Source of the DNA: a virus
Strand: one strand, 5' to 3'
Length of the DNA: 26,137 nt
Virus record (IMG/VR): IMGVR_UViG_3300031951_001063
Coordinates: 1 to 26,137 of that record
The notes under the pieces are model-generated. The model was given only the letters and a program-made list of their open reading frames with translations, was not told the DNA's origin and did no database searches. A program made the position numbers and the translations under genes. Of the stretch, positions 1-7,276 are shown piece after piece (the stretch's first letter is position 1; every line of letters begins with the position of its first letter).

Positions 1-84
1 CCAGAACCTTTGGAGAATAAGTTTCATTCTGAAATCATTCAAGGTTATAATACAGCAATCAAAGATATTGTGGAGAACTTCTGA
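1..84 (+). CDS. 3' end of a small hypothetical phage protein (partial)
   Basis: The reading frame is open from base 1 and stops with TGA at 82-84, giving the last 27 residues of a protein cut by the window edge. The tail has a GYNTAIKDIVENF pattern, which recalls the GWNDCLNEIK ending of the next two genes, so it may belong to the same small family. Its stop overlaps the next start by one base (TGATG), which implies co-translation. Function unknown. Confidence 0.6.
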   Translation, partial: PEPLENKFHSEIIQGYNTAIKDIVENF

Positions 85-515
85 TGACTTTTAATTCTGA
101 TATTCAAAAAACGGAAGCAGAAATCAAAGTGCTTCAAAAGAAACTTGAACTCCTCAAAGAGATTGAGACACATAAATCTCAACTACCAAGAATGACTTTT
201 GATTATGGTGGAAAGTTTGAGATTGTTTCTTATAATAAAAAATCTTATTATCGTTTTGAGTTTCCTGATGAGGTTTATTGGTATAAGAGAACTAGTCACG
301 AGACCTACTTGGATTTGAAGTTAGAACGGATTACTGATGGTGAAACTCATCGTCTTCTTGAAGGACTTTGGTTTAATGATGTGCGAAAAGGAAGATATAC
401 TTATGTGGGTGAAGAATGGTTGCCTGATGAGTTAGAATATGAAGAAGATGAGATGGGATATAATCAAGGATGGAATGATTGTTTGAACGAAATCAAGAGG
501 AAACTAAATGACTAA
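84..515 (+). CDS. hypothetical protein with N-terminal coiled coil and WLPDE/GWNDC C-terminal module
   Basis: 143 residues. Residues 5-30 form a Lys/Glu/Leu heptad-like coiled coil, followed by an aromatic-rich middle. The C-terminus (about 112-140) holds EEWLPDELE and then YNQGWNDCLNEIKRKL. This C-terminal module recurs in the genes at 508 and 4291, so the three are likely paralogs or share a swapped module. The start at 84 overlaps the previous stop by one base; the end overlaps the next gene by 8 bases. I know similar GWND/N-C endings from cyanomyovirus hypotheticals but no function. Confidence 0.85.
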   Translation: MTFNSDIQKTEAEIKVLQKKLELLKEIETHKSQLPRMTFDYGGKFEIVSYNKKSYYRFEFPDEVYWYKRTSHETYLDLKLERITDGETHRLLEGLWFNDVRKGRYTYVGEEWLPDELEYEEDEMGYNQGWNDCLNEIKRKLND

Positions 516-816
516 CCCAGAAATCATCGTAGAACGAAAAAAATACGGAAGTTCTGCTATGGATTATACTATGAGAGTTTATCAAAAACTTGATGAAGAA
601 ACCATAATGATTGATGGTGTGAAGTATCAAAAAGTAGAGGAACCAAAACCAAAGACACTTTATGAGATGTTCTGTAAGGAACACGGACAATTTATAAACA
701 GAGATGTTATTTGTGAGATTGTTGAAAGATGGTTGCCTGATGAAGATGATGGTGATGATAGATATGCTTGTGGTTGGAATGATTGTGTTGAAAAGTTGAA
801 GTTGAGGTTAAAATGA
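508..816 (+). CDS. hypothetical protein, WLPDE/GWNDC family
   Basis: 102 residues. The N-terminal half carries MIDGVKYQKVEEPKPKTL, closely matched by GVKYKRVEEPKTPVEEAY in the gene at 4291. The C-terminal half has VERWLPDEDDGDDRYACGWNDC and a basic Lys-rich end. It therefore shares both halves with the 4291 gene and the last third with the 84 gene. It overlaps both neighbours (8 bases, then ATGA), consistent with translational coupling. Function unknown. Confidence 0.85.
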   Translation: MTNPEIIVERKKYGSSAMDYTMRVYQKLDEETIMIDGVKYQKVEEPKPKTLYEMFCKEHGQFINRDVICEIVERWLPDEDDGDDRYACGWNDCVEKLKLRLK

Positions 817-1388
817 CTGAACAACGACTAAATCATAAACTTGATGTAAGTAAAATCAAAACACTCAAAGATGTAAAGAATGTCTTTGAGTCTATGAGTT
901 TGGTTACTAATGCGAGTGAAGACAACGAACAGTATGAACTCATCAAAGAATACTTCACCATTCCAAATGAACCACAAGAACTCAAACTTGAACTACCACG
1001 CAAGTCATTAGAAGAAATATCGCAGGAGTTTGATGAGAAGATTGATAAACAGATTGAGGATGTAGAGTATAAGTTCGCACAACTCAAATACTATCAAGAG
1101 TATCAGTTTAGTAAAAAGATTACAAGGATTATTGAGGATATTGAACACGCAAAAACTTATGGTAGTTTTCCAACTAGAATTACAATAGGTAATTTAGATT
1201 GTTCTAAACTTACTGCGACTGGTAGTAATATTACTTCCAGTTTTGTAATTAAAGAAGGTGGTAAAGAAGTTGGGTATTATACTTTTGGTTCGGGATATTT
1301 TAGATATTATAAAAGAGATAAACCGAATTTTATAGTGCGTTTTTGTATGAATAAACTTTTAGATTTTAGGTGGGTGGATGAGAAATGA
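813..1388 (+). CDS. hypothetical acidic protein
   Basis: 191 residues, one of the longer products in this array. The N-terminal two thirds are highly charged and helical (EEISQEFDEKIDKQIEDVEYKF suggests a coiled coil at about 66-100). The C-terminal third is rich in Gly, Tyr and Phe and looks beta-stranded (GSGYFRYYKRDKPNFIVRF). It begins with an ATGA overlap and ends with an ATGA overlap to the small zinc-ribbon gene. I recognise no domain. Confidence 0.85.
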   Translation: MTEQRLNHKLDVSKIKTLKDVKNVFESMSLVTNASEDNEQYELIKEYFTIPNEPQELKLELPRKSLEEISQEFDEKIDKQIEDVEYKFAQLKYYQEYQFSKKITRIIEDIEHAKTYGSFPTRITIGNLDCSKLTATGSNITSSFVIKEGGKEVGYYTFGSGYFRYYKRDKPNFIVRFCMNKLLDFRWVDEK

Positions 1389-1489
1389 CCCACCCATCAT
1401 ATTGTTGCCCTAAATGCGGAGAACAGATAGGATATATTGGAAGGTTCTTTCAGTTTCTTCGTATTCCTTTACATCGGTGTGAGAAATGA
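1385..1489 (+). CDS. 34-residue zinc-ribbon protein
   Basis: A very short gene reading MTHPSYCCPKCGEQIGYIGR and ending HRCEK. The CCPKC knuckle near residue 7 and the C-terminal His-Arg-Cys make a minimal zinc-ribbon/treble-clef candidate, a type often seen in cyanophage small ORFs. ATGA overlaps on both sides (1385-1388 and 1486-1489) argue strongly that it is translated. The partner or target is unknown. Confidence 0.8.
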   Translation: MTHPSYCCPKCGEQIGYIGRFFQFLRIPLHRCEK

Positions 1490-1779
1490 CTAATCCTCTC
1501 ATAGAAAAATATAATGAACTCTACGGAAAGAAAGAAGACCCAAAACCAGATTATTATAAGGGTGAAAAGTCATACGCAGAAGAACTGGAAGAACTTCGGG
1601 ATACTTCTACTATTCCTGTTAGTAAAATCAAATCTTATGACCTTGATGATTTGAAAACTTCTTTTCAACAAGTCGCAGAACAACTCCAAAATGATGAGGC
1701 ACAGGTGGTAAGTATGAATATGGAATTTGGAGACCATATGAATAAAATAACCTTTGAGGTTTATGTCTATAAACCTTGA
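1486..1779 (+). CDS. hypothetical protein
   Basis: 97 residues. The N-terminal 40 residues are charged and Pro/Tyr/Lys-rich. Residues 48-97 alternate helix and strand, ending in a hydrophobic strand (KITFEVYVYKP). It starts inside the previous gene's stop (ATGA) and overlaps the next gene by 17 bases. No recognisable domain; acidic like its neighbours. Confidence 0.82.
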   Translation: MTNPLIEKYNELYGKKEDPKPDYYKGEKSYAEELEELRDTSTIPVSKIKSYDLDDLKTSFQQVAEQLQNDEAQVVSMNMEFGDHMNKITFEVYVYKP

Positions 1780-1921
1780 AGAACTCCAAAAATACTTGGA
1801 TGATAATAACATCACTTTTGAAGAGTATATGAGAGCAAATATGATTACTGATGAAGAACGGAAATATATTGATAAGATATGGGTGGATGCGATTTATAAG
1901 AACTTGGGTGAGGACACTTGA
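1763..1921 (+). CDS. small acidic helical protein
   Basis: 52 residues beginning MSINLEELQKYLDDNNITFE. The start is inside the preceding gene, and the product is almost entirely predicted helix with alternating acidic residues. It is the last gene of the first transcription unit: a terminator-like hairpin and a new promoter follow within 40 bases. Function unknown. Confidence 0.75.
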   Translation: MSINLEELQKYLDDNNITFEEYMRANMITDEERKYIDKIWVDAIYKNLGEDT

Positions 1922-1926
1922 AGAAC

Positions 1927-1968
1927 TGGCACAGGAGCATCCCACAAGTGCTCCTTTTGGTCTATAAT
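1927..1968 (+). promoter_or_regulatory. TGGCACA box plus -10 TATAAT promoter (class A copy)
   Basis: TGGCACA lies at 1927-1933 and TATAAT at 1963-1968, 36 bases apart start to start. The leader ACTCTCATAAGCAACCAAACCG runs directly into the ATG at 1991. A nearly identical leader follows the -10 at 12230. No TTGACA-like -35 is present. First of 17 copies of this arrangement in the window. Confidence 0.7.
1934..1958 (+). terminator. Rho-independent terminator
   Basis: GGAGCA (1934-1939) pairs with TGCTCC (1949-1954) across a 9-base loop and is followed by TTTT. It closes the unit ending at 1921 and sits between the TGGCACA box and the -10 of the next unit. Confidence 0.7.
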
Positions 1969-1990
1969 ACTCTCATAAGCAACCAAACCG

Positions 1991-2164
1991 ATGGACTACG
2001 AAACTCACATAGACATCCACCAGTATTTCCCTGGTGATAGATTTTATTACAAACTCAAAGTCACAGATGTAATGAATATGGATTACTACTATGATGGTAG
2101 TGCTCTAACTCTTGATAATGTTATGGAATGTATCCAACTTCACCTCAAACAACATCAGAACTGA
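1991..2164 (+). CDS. hypothetical protein, first gene of second unit
   Basis: 57 residues with many Tyr and Asp (QYFPGDRFYYKLKV, MDYYYDGSAL). The start lies 23 bases after the TATAAT at 1963 with no Shine-Dalgarno sequence; the start/leader pattern matches other cassette genes. It ends one base before the next ATG. No domain recognised. Confidence 0.8.
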   Translation: MDYETHIDIHQYFPGDRFYYKLKVTDVMNMDYYYDGSALTLDNVMECIQLHLKQHQN

Positions 2165-2165
2165 A

Positions 2166-2495
2166 ATGATTGACCTTTCACAACTGACTGAAGAACAACT
2201 CAACGAACTTGAACTTCAAATCCAAAAGCATAAGGAACAACAGAAGGTAAAGGATGCTTTGGAAAATCTAAAAGGTTATAAAGTAACTTTTTATATGAGG
2301 TTTGACCCTGAAAAGCATAAAGATAATGATATGCTTACAGATGATGGAGAACTTGACCCAAACATTTTTGCTGATTATCTGTGTGATAATCTTGTTACAG
2401 ACCTGATTAGAAATTTTGAATTGTATGGTTATGAAGATGTGAGTTATCCTATTGTGGAGATAGCAACAGAAGAAGAAATTGAACACCAATTTTGA
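2166..2495 (+). CDS. hypothetical acidic protein
   Basis: 109 residues beginning MIDLSQLTEEQLNELELQIQ. The first 35 residues form a helical coiled coil; the rest is a mixed alpha/beta segment with FYMRFDPEKHKDNDMLTDDG. I chose the start at 2166 because it follows the preceding stop by one base, whereas an upstream in-frame ATG at 2112 would overlap that gene by 53 bases. Function unknown. Confidence 0.8.
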   Translation: MIDLSQLTEEQLNELELQIQKHKEQQKVKDALENLKGYKVTFYMRFDPEKHKDNDMLTDDGELDPNIFADYLCDNLVTDLIRNFELYGYEDVSYPIVEIATEEEIEHQF

Positions 2496-2505
2496 GGAAA
2501 CTGAA

Positions 2506-2727
2506 ATGACTGATACACAAAAACTCCAATTCCTTCTCACCAAACTTCAAGAAACTGCAGACAGTAAGCATTGTTATGATGAATGTGGTGATGATTATTC
2601 TCCTTCAGATGCTGGAAATTATGATGATGCTTTTGATGTAGGATGTGAGTATGGTGAAATCACATTTGCTCGTGATTTGCTTCAACAACTTAAACTTCAA
2701 ACACAAATTGAACCTCATTTGAAATGA
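2506..2727 (+). CDS. cyanophage hypothetical protein (YSPSDAGNYDDAFDVG type)
   Basis: 73 residues. The central motif YSPSDAGNYDDAFDVGCEYG followed by FARDLL matches a small protein I recall from many cyanomyoviruses (inference from memory). The start at 2506 has GAGGAAA just upstream (2493-2499), one of the few convincing ribosome binding sites here. It overlaps the next gene by ATGA. Function unknown. Confidence 0.82.
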   Translation: MTDTQKLQFLLTKLQETADSKHCYDECGDDYSPSDAGNYDDAFDVGCEYGEITFARDLLQQLKLQTQIEPHLK

Positions 2728-2915
2728 CTGACTTCTCTCAAGAACGATTTGTTGATTTAGGACAAACACTCTATGTTGAGTGGTTAAAAACTTGTTCTAA
2801 TATGCAAAGTGCTACTGAACAAGAACGACGAGAAATCTTTAAGTTTTGTGCTGAACTTTCATTTGAAGCAGCAGAAGAGTTTGTTAAAGTATTCCGTCAT
2901 CAAGAGGACAACTGA
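2724..2915 (+). CDS. hypothetical helical protein
   Basis: 63 residues, mostly helix, beginning MTDFSQERFVDLGQTLYVEW. ATGA overlap upstream and one base to the next ATG. A frame from 2809 reads through this gene but is the extension of the following gene and is ignored before 2917. Function unknown. Confidence 0.8.
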   Translation: MTDFSQERFVDLGQTLYVEWLKTCSNMQSATEQERREIFKFCAELSFEAAEEFVKVFRHQEDN

Positions 2916-2916
2916 A

Positions 2917-3243
2917 ATGACTATCAAAACAACTGAACTTCTCAAACTCTTTTCCAAAGCAAAACAACTTGATTTAAGTGTTGAGGTTTGTGAGGACAAA
3001 GATGGTGATTATGTAATTCGTATCTATGAAATGTTCCGTCCAGAAAACTTTGATGAAAAGGTAGTCATCACTCAAAAAGGTGATAGTGATTGGGATAAGG
3101 GTGATTATAGTTTTGATTGTATGATGGATATTCTTGATGAACAGTTGGAAGAAAAACGACAAGAAGAAATCAAAGAACAAAAACGACAAGAACTTCTTGC
3201 TCGTTTGACTGATGAAGAAAAGGAATTGCTTGGAGTAAAATGA
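2917..3243 (+). CDS. hypothetical protein with charged C-terminal helix
   Basis: 108 residues starting MTIKTTELLKLFSKAKQLDL. An N-terminal alpha/beta domain (to about 70) is followed by a long Glu/Lys/Arg helix (LEEKRQEEIKEQKRQELLAR). The start at 2917 is preferred over in-frame ATGs upstream because it abuts the previous stop. Ends with ATGA overlap. Function unknown. Confidence 0.8.
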   Translation: MTIKTTELLKLFSKAKQLDLSVEVCEDKDGDYVIRIYEMFRPENFDEKVVITQKGDSDWDKGDYSFDCMMDILDEQLEEKRQEEIKEQKRQELLARLTDEEKELLGVK

Positions 3244-3425
3244 CTGAACGAGTAAAATTCAAAACTATCACACGAGTGATTGACCCAAAGACACGCATTC
3301 ATTATCTTGATGCTGTTGATGAGAATGGATACCACTGGACTGCCGAAATGTCACCACACGAAGAGAGATGGTTGTGTTATACTGATATTTGGAAAAAAGA
3401 CCCTCAACAACCTTACGATCTATGA
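3240..3425 (+). CDS. hypothetical protein
   Basis: 61 residues with a compact beta-rich pattern (FKTITRVIDPKTRIHYLDAV, then GYHWTAEM). It is coupled on both sides by 4-base overlaps. Trp and His are frequent in the second half. Similar small beta proteins occur in cyanophages, but I assign no function. Confidence 0.8.
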   Translation: MTERVKFKTITRVIDPKTRIHYLDAVDENGYHWTAEMSPHEERWLCYTDIWKKDPQQPYDL

Positions 3426-3790
3426 CTTACAAGTGCCCTCGTTGTTCTACCAGAGTAAAAGACTGGTCTGGTGATGATCCTAAATGTGGATTTGATAAGA
3501 ATGGAAACTTCCTTGAACATAACTGGAACTGTGCAACTCTCAATGCTCTCCGTGAGATGAATGGAGAAGAAACTTGGTGTGATAACAATTATGTGAAAGT
3601 TGTAAGTTGTTCTGATGTTGGATTTGGTATCCTGACTTGGTATAAACAACGTGGGCAAACTGATGACTTCCGTGATGGTTATTTTGATAGAGGAACTCTA
3701 CGCTATGCACAAGAACTTTTGGGTGACGTAGAAGTTGATTATAGTGATTGGGATAATGTAAGTCTTGATTGGGAGGATGATAAAGAATGA
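3422..3790 (+). CDS. phage zinc-ribbon protein (CPRC...WSGDDPKC)
   Basis: 122 residues. The N-terminus has a CPRC knuckle, then VKDWSGDDPKCGF and EHNWNCATLNAL. Four cysteines in this spacing make a zinc-binding fold likely. The middle (FGILTWYKQRGQTDD) and the zinc region match a conserved hypothetical family found widely in phages, as I recall it. The start at 3422 overlaps the previous stop by 4 bases; the in-frame ATG at 3389 lies inside the previous gene. Role unknown. Confidence 0.85.
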   Translation: MTYKCPRCSTRVKDWSGDDPKCGFDKNGNFLEHNWNCATLNALREMNGEETWCDNNYVKVVSCSDVGFGILTWYKQRGQTDDFRDGYFDRGTLRYAQELLGDVEVDYSDWDNVSLDWEDDKE

Positions 3791-4056
3791 CCCTTGAAGA
3801 AATCCTAGAAGAATACGGACAGGAAGTATTAGATACTTACTATGAACTCTTCCCAGACAAAAGTATTTCAAAGTTTCCTGACCGTTTCTGTGGCTTTGTT
3901 GGTGAGTATGAAGATTTTGTGCTAGACTGTTATCATTCAACTGGTAGTGATGAACTGGAAACACTTGAAGACTTTATGAATGGTGTATTTCAGGAGTATT
4001 ATTACTATTGCGAAAAAACAGCAACAGGATTTGTATTTTATAATGAAGACCGATGA
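3787..4056 (+). CDS. hypothetical acidic protein
   Basis: 89 residues, strongly acidic (TLEEILEEYGQEVLDTYYEL; EYEDFVLDCYHSTGSDELE). The charge and length could fit a DNA-mimic or antirestriction-type protein, but I see no defining motif and do not assert that. ATGA overlaps at both ends. Confidence 0.82.
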   Translation: MTLEEILEEYGQEVLDTYYELFPDKSISKFPDRFCGFVGEYEDFVLDCYHSTGSDELETLEDFMNGVFQEYYYYCEKTATGFVFYNEDR

Positions 4057-4298
4057 TTAAACATCCAGCAAATGATTGGGACTTTGATGATACAATTGAA
4101 GAAGCATTTCAGGAATGGTTCAACGACCTTTGTGGTGGTTTTTCACTTCGTAGTGAATGGTTCTATGGTGATGCGGAGGTAGAAGATGTGAAGACCCGTC
4201 AGGATTTGATGTATAAGTGGTTGCACTCTGCGTTCGTTGTGGGGTATAATATGGGAAGAATGGAAGGACTTGAAGTAGGACTGACGAACAATGACTGA
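4053..4298 (+). CDS. hypothetical protein
   Basis: 81 residues, acidic and Trp/Phe-rich at the N-terminus (DWDFDDTIEEAFQEWFNDLC). The C-terminus VGYNMGRMEGLEVGL is a short helix of the kind that ends other proteins of the array. Coupled by ATGA upstream; overlaps the next gene by 8 bases. Confidence 0.82.
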   Translation: MIKHPANDWDFDDTIEEAFQEWFNDLCGGFSLRSEWFYGDAEVEDVKTRQDLMYKWLHSAFVVGYNMGRMEGLEVGLTNND

Positions 4299-4812
4299 AA
4301 CCGACATCTCAAAAGTTCTCATAGAAGGAGACTACGCAACCATTATGGGTGTGAAGTATAAGAGAGTGGAAGAACCAAAGACACCAGTAGAAGAAGCATA
4401 TAAAGAAGTTTTCGGCAAGTATCCTGAAACTGGTTCAGATGCAACTAAATTTGATATTCAATCCTGGAATATTTTTCGGTATGGTTGGAATGCAGCACAA
4501 GTAAAAGATGGGTGCCCTGAACCACCTGATGAACCAGAGTATTATGATGAAGTAGAGTGGGATGAGAAAGATAATCCAAACCTTCAAAAGATTATTGATA
4601 AAATGGTAGAGGAACGTAAAGCACAAAAACTCTACAATATCCTAAAAGATAGATGGTGTTTTTCCAAAGATGCTTGTGAAGAGATTGTAGAGGCAGTTGC
4701 TGAATGGTTGCCGAAAGAACAATCTGCTGCTGGTTCACAGAATGTAGATACTGAATTGCTTGTGGATGGTTTCAACGATTGTTTGCGTAAAATGAAGGAG
4801 ATGTTGCGATGA
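4291..4812 (+). CDS. hypothetical protein, two-part WLP/GWN family
   Basis: 173 residues. It starts with a GVKYKRVEEPKTP segment shared with the gene at 508, then FDIQSWNIFRYGWNAAQVKD, a first GWN element. The C-terminus has VAEWLPKEQSAAG and VDGFNDCLRKMKEML, a second element. It therefore looks like an internally duplicated member of the 84/508 family. Overlaps of 8 and 4 bases tie it to its neighbours. Function unknown. Confidence 0.85.
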   Translation: MTETDISKVLIEGDYATIMGVKYKRVEEPKTPVEEAYKEVFGKYPETGSDATKFDIQSWNIFRYGWNAAQVKDGCPEPPDEPEYYDEVEWDEKDNPNLQKIIDKMVEERKAQKLYNILKDRWCFSKDACEEIVEAVAEWLPKEQSAAGSQNVDTELLVDGFNDCLRKMKEMLR

Positions 4813-5333
4813 ACGATGATATGCCGTGGGTCAATCTCACACAACAAGAAGTTGATGAACTCCGCAACAAAAAGCACGAACTCACTGAATATGGCAAAGA
4901 GAAACTGAGGAAACTCATCTACGAACAGGATATGAAAAAAATGGAAGATGCAGCAAAGAACCTTGTTCTTCAAAATCTCACGCACGAAGAGATGTTAGAA
5001 GAAGCAGAACGTCGTGAAGCAGCAAACAGAGAACTTGCAAAGGAAGAATGGGAACGCAAAGAACGAAGTGATACTGTGCTGCGACGTTATAATGCTTTCT
5101 ATAATGAAGAATGTTCTGGTCTTCCTCACGGCACACCAATCACACCAGAACATATGCAAGCAATGACACTTGAATGTATGATTGATGCACTCATTTGTGA
5201 GAATATGAATGTGGAGTATAATGTGATTGCGATTGATGATATCAAGGATTTGATTGCGGGATTGTATCAGCAAAGTGACGAGTTCCTGAAAAGAGTACAA
5301 GAATTCAAAGATAGTGCAGATGGAGTAGCATAA
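4809..5333 (+). CDS. coiled-coil hypothetical protein
   Basis: 174 residues. Residues 10-95 are long, highly charged helices (EEMLEEAERREAANRELAKE), a probable coiled coil. The remainder is a smaller helical segment. No enzymatic motif. It starts with ATGA and shares its last base with the next start (TAATG). Confidence 0.83.
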   Translation: MNDDMPWVNLTQQEVDELRNKKHELTEYGKEKLRKLIYEQDMKKMEDAAKNLVLQNLTHEEMLEEAERREAANRELAKEEWERKERSDTVLRRYNAFYNEECSGLPHGTPITPEHMQAMTLECMIDALICENMNVEYNVIAIDDIKDLIAGLYQQSDEFLKRVQEFKDSADGVA

Positions 5334-5521
5334 TGAATATTACATTTAAGCAGCATATTCTCTTGTTAGCAGGACTTACTTTACTGTATGATGAGTCTGC
5401 AAAAGTGAATAATACACAAATGCAACATGAGATTTTAGAACTTTCTGATATTATTCAAGAGTATGCTGAAAGAAAGCAAAGGGCAGATGAAAGACGTGAG
5501 AAGAAAAATGAAACTCTGTAA
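5333..5521 (+). CDS. small helical hypothetical protein
   Basis: 62 residues; hydrophobic N-terminal helix (FKQHILLLAGLTLLYDES) and a basic/acidic C-terminal helix (QRADERREKKNE). It may be an amphipathic or membrane-associated peptide. It overlaps the downstream Cys-rich gene by 14 bases. Confidence 0.78.
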   Translation: MNITFKQHILLLAGLTLLYDESAKVNNTQMQHEILELSDIIQEYAERKQRADERREKKNETL

Positions 5522-5723
5522 AGATTGCAAGTATTATCGTAAAGATTGGTTCTCTCATCTTATGGGAATGGGACACCGACACGATACTTGCAAATCACCA
5601 AATACTTCACAAAATCTTGTAACTGGTAATGAGAACAGATTTTGTGATATGTTGAGATCAAATAGATGGCAAGATCTTGATTACTCCTGTGGTCCTGATG
5701 GTAAGTTCTGGGAAGCAAAATGA
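5508..5723 (+). CDS. Cys-rich phage protein (CKDCKYY...CGPDGKFWE)
   Basis: 71 residues. A CKDCKYY knuckle at the N-terminus, one Cys in HDTCKSP, one in FCDML, and the ending YSCGPDGKFWEAK form the pattern of a widely distributed phage zinc-binding hypothetical that ends CGPEG-F-E. I chose the start at 5508 because the Cys domain begins immediately after it; the upstream in-frame ATGs lie in the previous gene. ATGA overlap downstream. Confidence 0.85.
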   Translation: MKLCKDCKYYRKDWFSHLMGMGHRHDTCKSPNTSQNLVTGNENRFCDMLRSNRWQDLDYSCGPDGKFWEAK

Positions 5724-5914
5724 CTAAACTAGTAAGGTGGGAAGAAAACCCAGACGAAATCGTGTTGGAAGAGGTGGAAATGTTTCATCTGGAAAGTATG
5801 AACGAACGCAGCCTGTGGGTGGGCATTTACACACAAGACAAAAAGATTTACCACTTGAATATTCATGCCGATGGTGATAAACTTCGTTATTATTGGAGCG
5901 ATGAAACGCCGTGA
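5720..5914 (+). CDS. hypothetical beta-rich protein
   Basis: 64 residues with alternating hydrophobic strands (EIVLEEVEMFHL, SLWVGIYTQDKKIYHLNIHA). The ending LRYYWSDETP is typical of small cyanophage proteins. Coupled by ATGA upstream and a GTGA overlap downstream. Function unknown. Confidence 0.8.
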   Translation: MTKLVRWEENPDEIVLEEVEMFHLESMNERSLWVGIYTQDKKIYHLNIHADGDKLRYYWSDETP

Positions 5915-6258
5915 GATTTGAAGAACCAACAAAATGGGAATACTTTCTTGATGGATTTCGTAATGTCCTGTATATTCTTGACTGTTATGATGACGGTGAT
6001 GAATGGGGTTATGGTGAGTTCTGGGAGAGTTTGAGTATTGGTTGGATGCAGGAATACATCTATCCTTATGATGACCCCTACAATATAACTATCAGTCCAG
6101 AACGCAGGTTGCGATTGTCAGAAGAACCAGAAAGGATTATTGTATCCGCAGAAGCATATGATGAACTTGTGCGACGAATCAATGAACCACCAGATCCTGC
6201 TGTGGTGGAAAGAATTAAAAAACTTATGAACCGTAAAGCGCCGTGGGATAATGAATGA
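5911..6258 (+). CDS. hypothetical protein with GTG start
   Basis: 115 residues. The likely start is GTG at 5911, forming a GTGA overlap with the previous stop exactly where ATGA is used elsewhere. The protein is acidic and Tyr/Trp-rich (YILDCYDDGDEWGYGEFWES); the C-terminus has SAEAYDELVRRINEPPDP, a short helical tail seen on other phage proteins. Overlaps the next gene by 8 bases. Confidence 0.82.
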   Translation: MRFEEPTKWEYFLDGFRNVLYILDCYDDGDEWGYGEFWESLSIGWMQEYIYPYDDPYNITISPERRLRLSEEPERIIVSAEAYDELVRRINEPPDPAVVERIKKLMNRKAPWDNE

Positions 6259-6427
6259 AAAATCTAAAATCTTCTATAATGTCTGGTGCTGTGCTTATCA
6301 ACGCAGGGGATTGTATCGTGGCACACAACGAGAACAAAGAGAGCATGATACAATATTAATGTGCTTAAATATGAAAGATGTTAAGTTCTATCAATTTGAT
6401 ACCGAAAAACCTCATTATCTGAAATGA
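6251..6427 (+). CDS. small basic hypothetical protein
   Basis: 58 residues, MNEKSKIFYNVWCCAYQRRG then KFYQFDTEKPHYLK. The frame was chosen over an alternative ATG at 6255 (34 codons) because it runs to a stop that overlaps the next ATG by ATGA (6424-6427). Has a CC pair and a basic middle. Function unknown. Confidence 0.7.
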   Translation: MNEKSKIFYNVWCCAYQRRGLYRGTQREQREHDTILMCLNMKDVKFYQFDTEKPHYLK

Positions 6428-6624
6428 AAACCTTTAAGCAAACTTGTGATAAACCTTACGATCGTCACGATTATAAGTTAATTTGTGAAGATGGTAGGGA
6501 ATTTATTTTTGACAACTATGAAGACATTCAAGTGTCTTGGTTCCAATGTAGTGGAAGATTTCTGAGTCACGTTGAAGTTTTGGATAAAGTTGTTGAGAAG
6601 CAAAAGAGTAAAGGGTTTAAGTGA
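6424..6624 (+). CDS. hypothetical protein
   Basis: 66 residues. The segment YKLICEDGREFIFDNYEDIQ followed by SHVEVLDK resembles a small cyanophage protein family known to me only as hypothetical. Both ends are coupled (ATGA upstream, TGATG downstream). Confidence 0.8.
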   Translation: MKTFKQTCDKPYDRHDYKLICEDGREFIFDNYEDIQVSWFQCSGRFLSHVEVLDKVVEKQKSKGFK

Positions 6625-6818
6625 TGGTGTCAATTTTTAATTTATTTCATGATGAAAGAAAGTATGGGTGGGTCGTAGATAAACACTACGATTGGATTAA
6701 TATGCTTTCAAAAATGCAAAAAAACAATCCACAAAGATTTAAAGAGTTTAAATACTCACAGGAAACAATCTATCATTACTTAGATAGAATCCAACAAGAA
6801 CAAAACCTTTACGACTAA
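6624..6818 (+). CDS. hypothetical helical protein
   Basis: 64 residues from the ATG at 6624, which overlaps the preceding stop by one base; a GTG at 6621 is an alternative start that adds one residue. Tyr/His/Lys-rich helical sequence (HYDWINMLSKMQKNNPQRFK). TAATG coupling downstream. Confidence 0.75.
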   Translation: MVSIFNLFHDERKYGWVVDKHYDWINMLSKMQKNNPQRFKEFKYSQETIYHYLDRIQQEQNLYD

Positions 6819-6979
6819 TGAACTTTACACAAGAACAGTATAAACTGATCTTCAATGCTGTACGTAGATGGCAGATTGAAAAAACACTCCTGAATAGTCA
6901 AGAATATCAGAAGTGTAACGAGGTACTTGACGAACTCTTCAAATACGTTTATACTCAGAACGTAGAGCAACCAACCTAA
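6818..6979 (+). CDS. cyanophage hypothetical protein (QYKLIFNAVRRWQ type)
   Basis: 53 residues, MNFTQEQYKLIFNAVRRWQI followed by CNEVLDELFKYVYTQ. The sequence matches a small helical protein I recall from many marine cyanomyoviruses. The start shares one base with the previous stop and the stop shares one base with the next ATG (TAATG on both sides). Confidence 0.82.
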   Translation: MNFTQEQYKLIFNAVRRWQIEKTLLNSQEYQKCNEVLDELFKYVYTQNVEQPT

Positions 6980-7152
6980 TGGCAACTAACGAAGAAGAAT
7001 TTCCGTTTGATCAATTCCCCTGGAAACTGATTCACAAAGATGGAAAAGAAACACGTAAGTGTTACTTTCAAACGGAAGAGCATCGTAAAAAGCACATTGA
7101 ACGCTACAATCTTAAAAAGAAAGACATTCAACTGAGTTATAAGTATGACTGA
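6979..7152 (+). CDS. small basic hypothetical protein
   Basis: 57 residues; acidic first 12 residues, then a basic Lys/His-rich body (FQTEEHRKKHIERYNLKKKD). The basic charge contrasts with the mostly acidic neighbours and would suit nucleic-acid binding, though no motif shows this. Overlaps the next gene by 8 bases. Confidence 0.78.
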   Translation: MATNEEEFPFDQFPWKLIHKDGKETRKCYFQTEEHRKKHIERYNLKKKDIQLSYKYD

Positions 7153-7276
7153 ACGCACATTTGTCGATAAAAATGGAAATTCTTGGTCTTGGGAAGAAAC
7201 TCCTGAAACCATTGAAGCACTGAAACAACTTCACGAAACTGTAAAACAAGTAAATGACCGAAAAGAAACTAATTGA
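7145..7276 (+). CDS. 43-residue hypothetical protein
   Basis: MTERTFVDKNGNSWSWEETP then a helix of about 20 residues. It overlaps upstream by 8 and downstream by 23 bases, a longer overlap than usual. The Trp/Glu element GNSWSWEETPET is typical of cyanophage small proteins. Function unknown. Confidence 0.72.
   Translation: MTERTFVDKNGNSWSWEETPETIEALKQLHETVKQVNDRKETN

Noticed and set aside
3787-4056. Antirestriction (ArdA-type) protein
   Set aside because: Acidic and of fair length, but none of the conserved ArdA sequence is visible.
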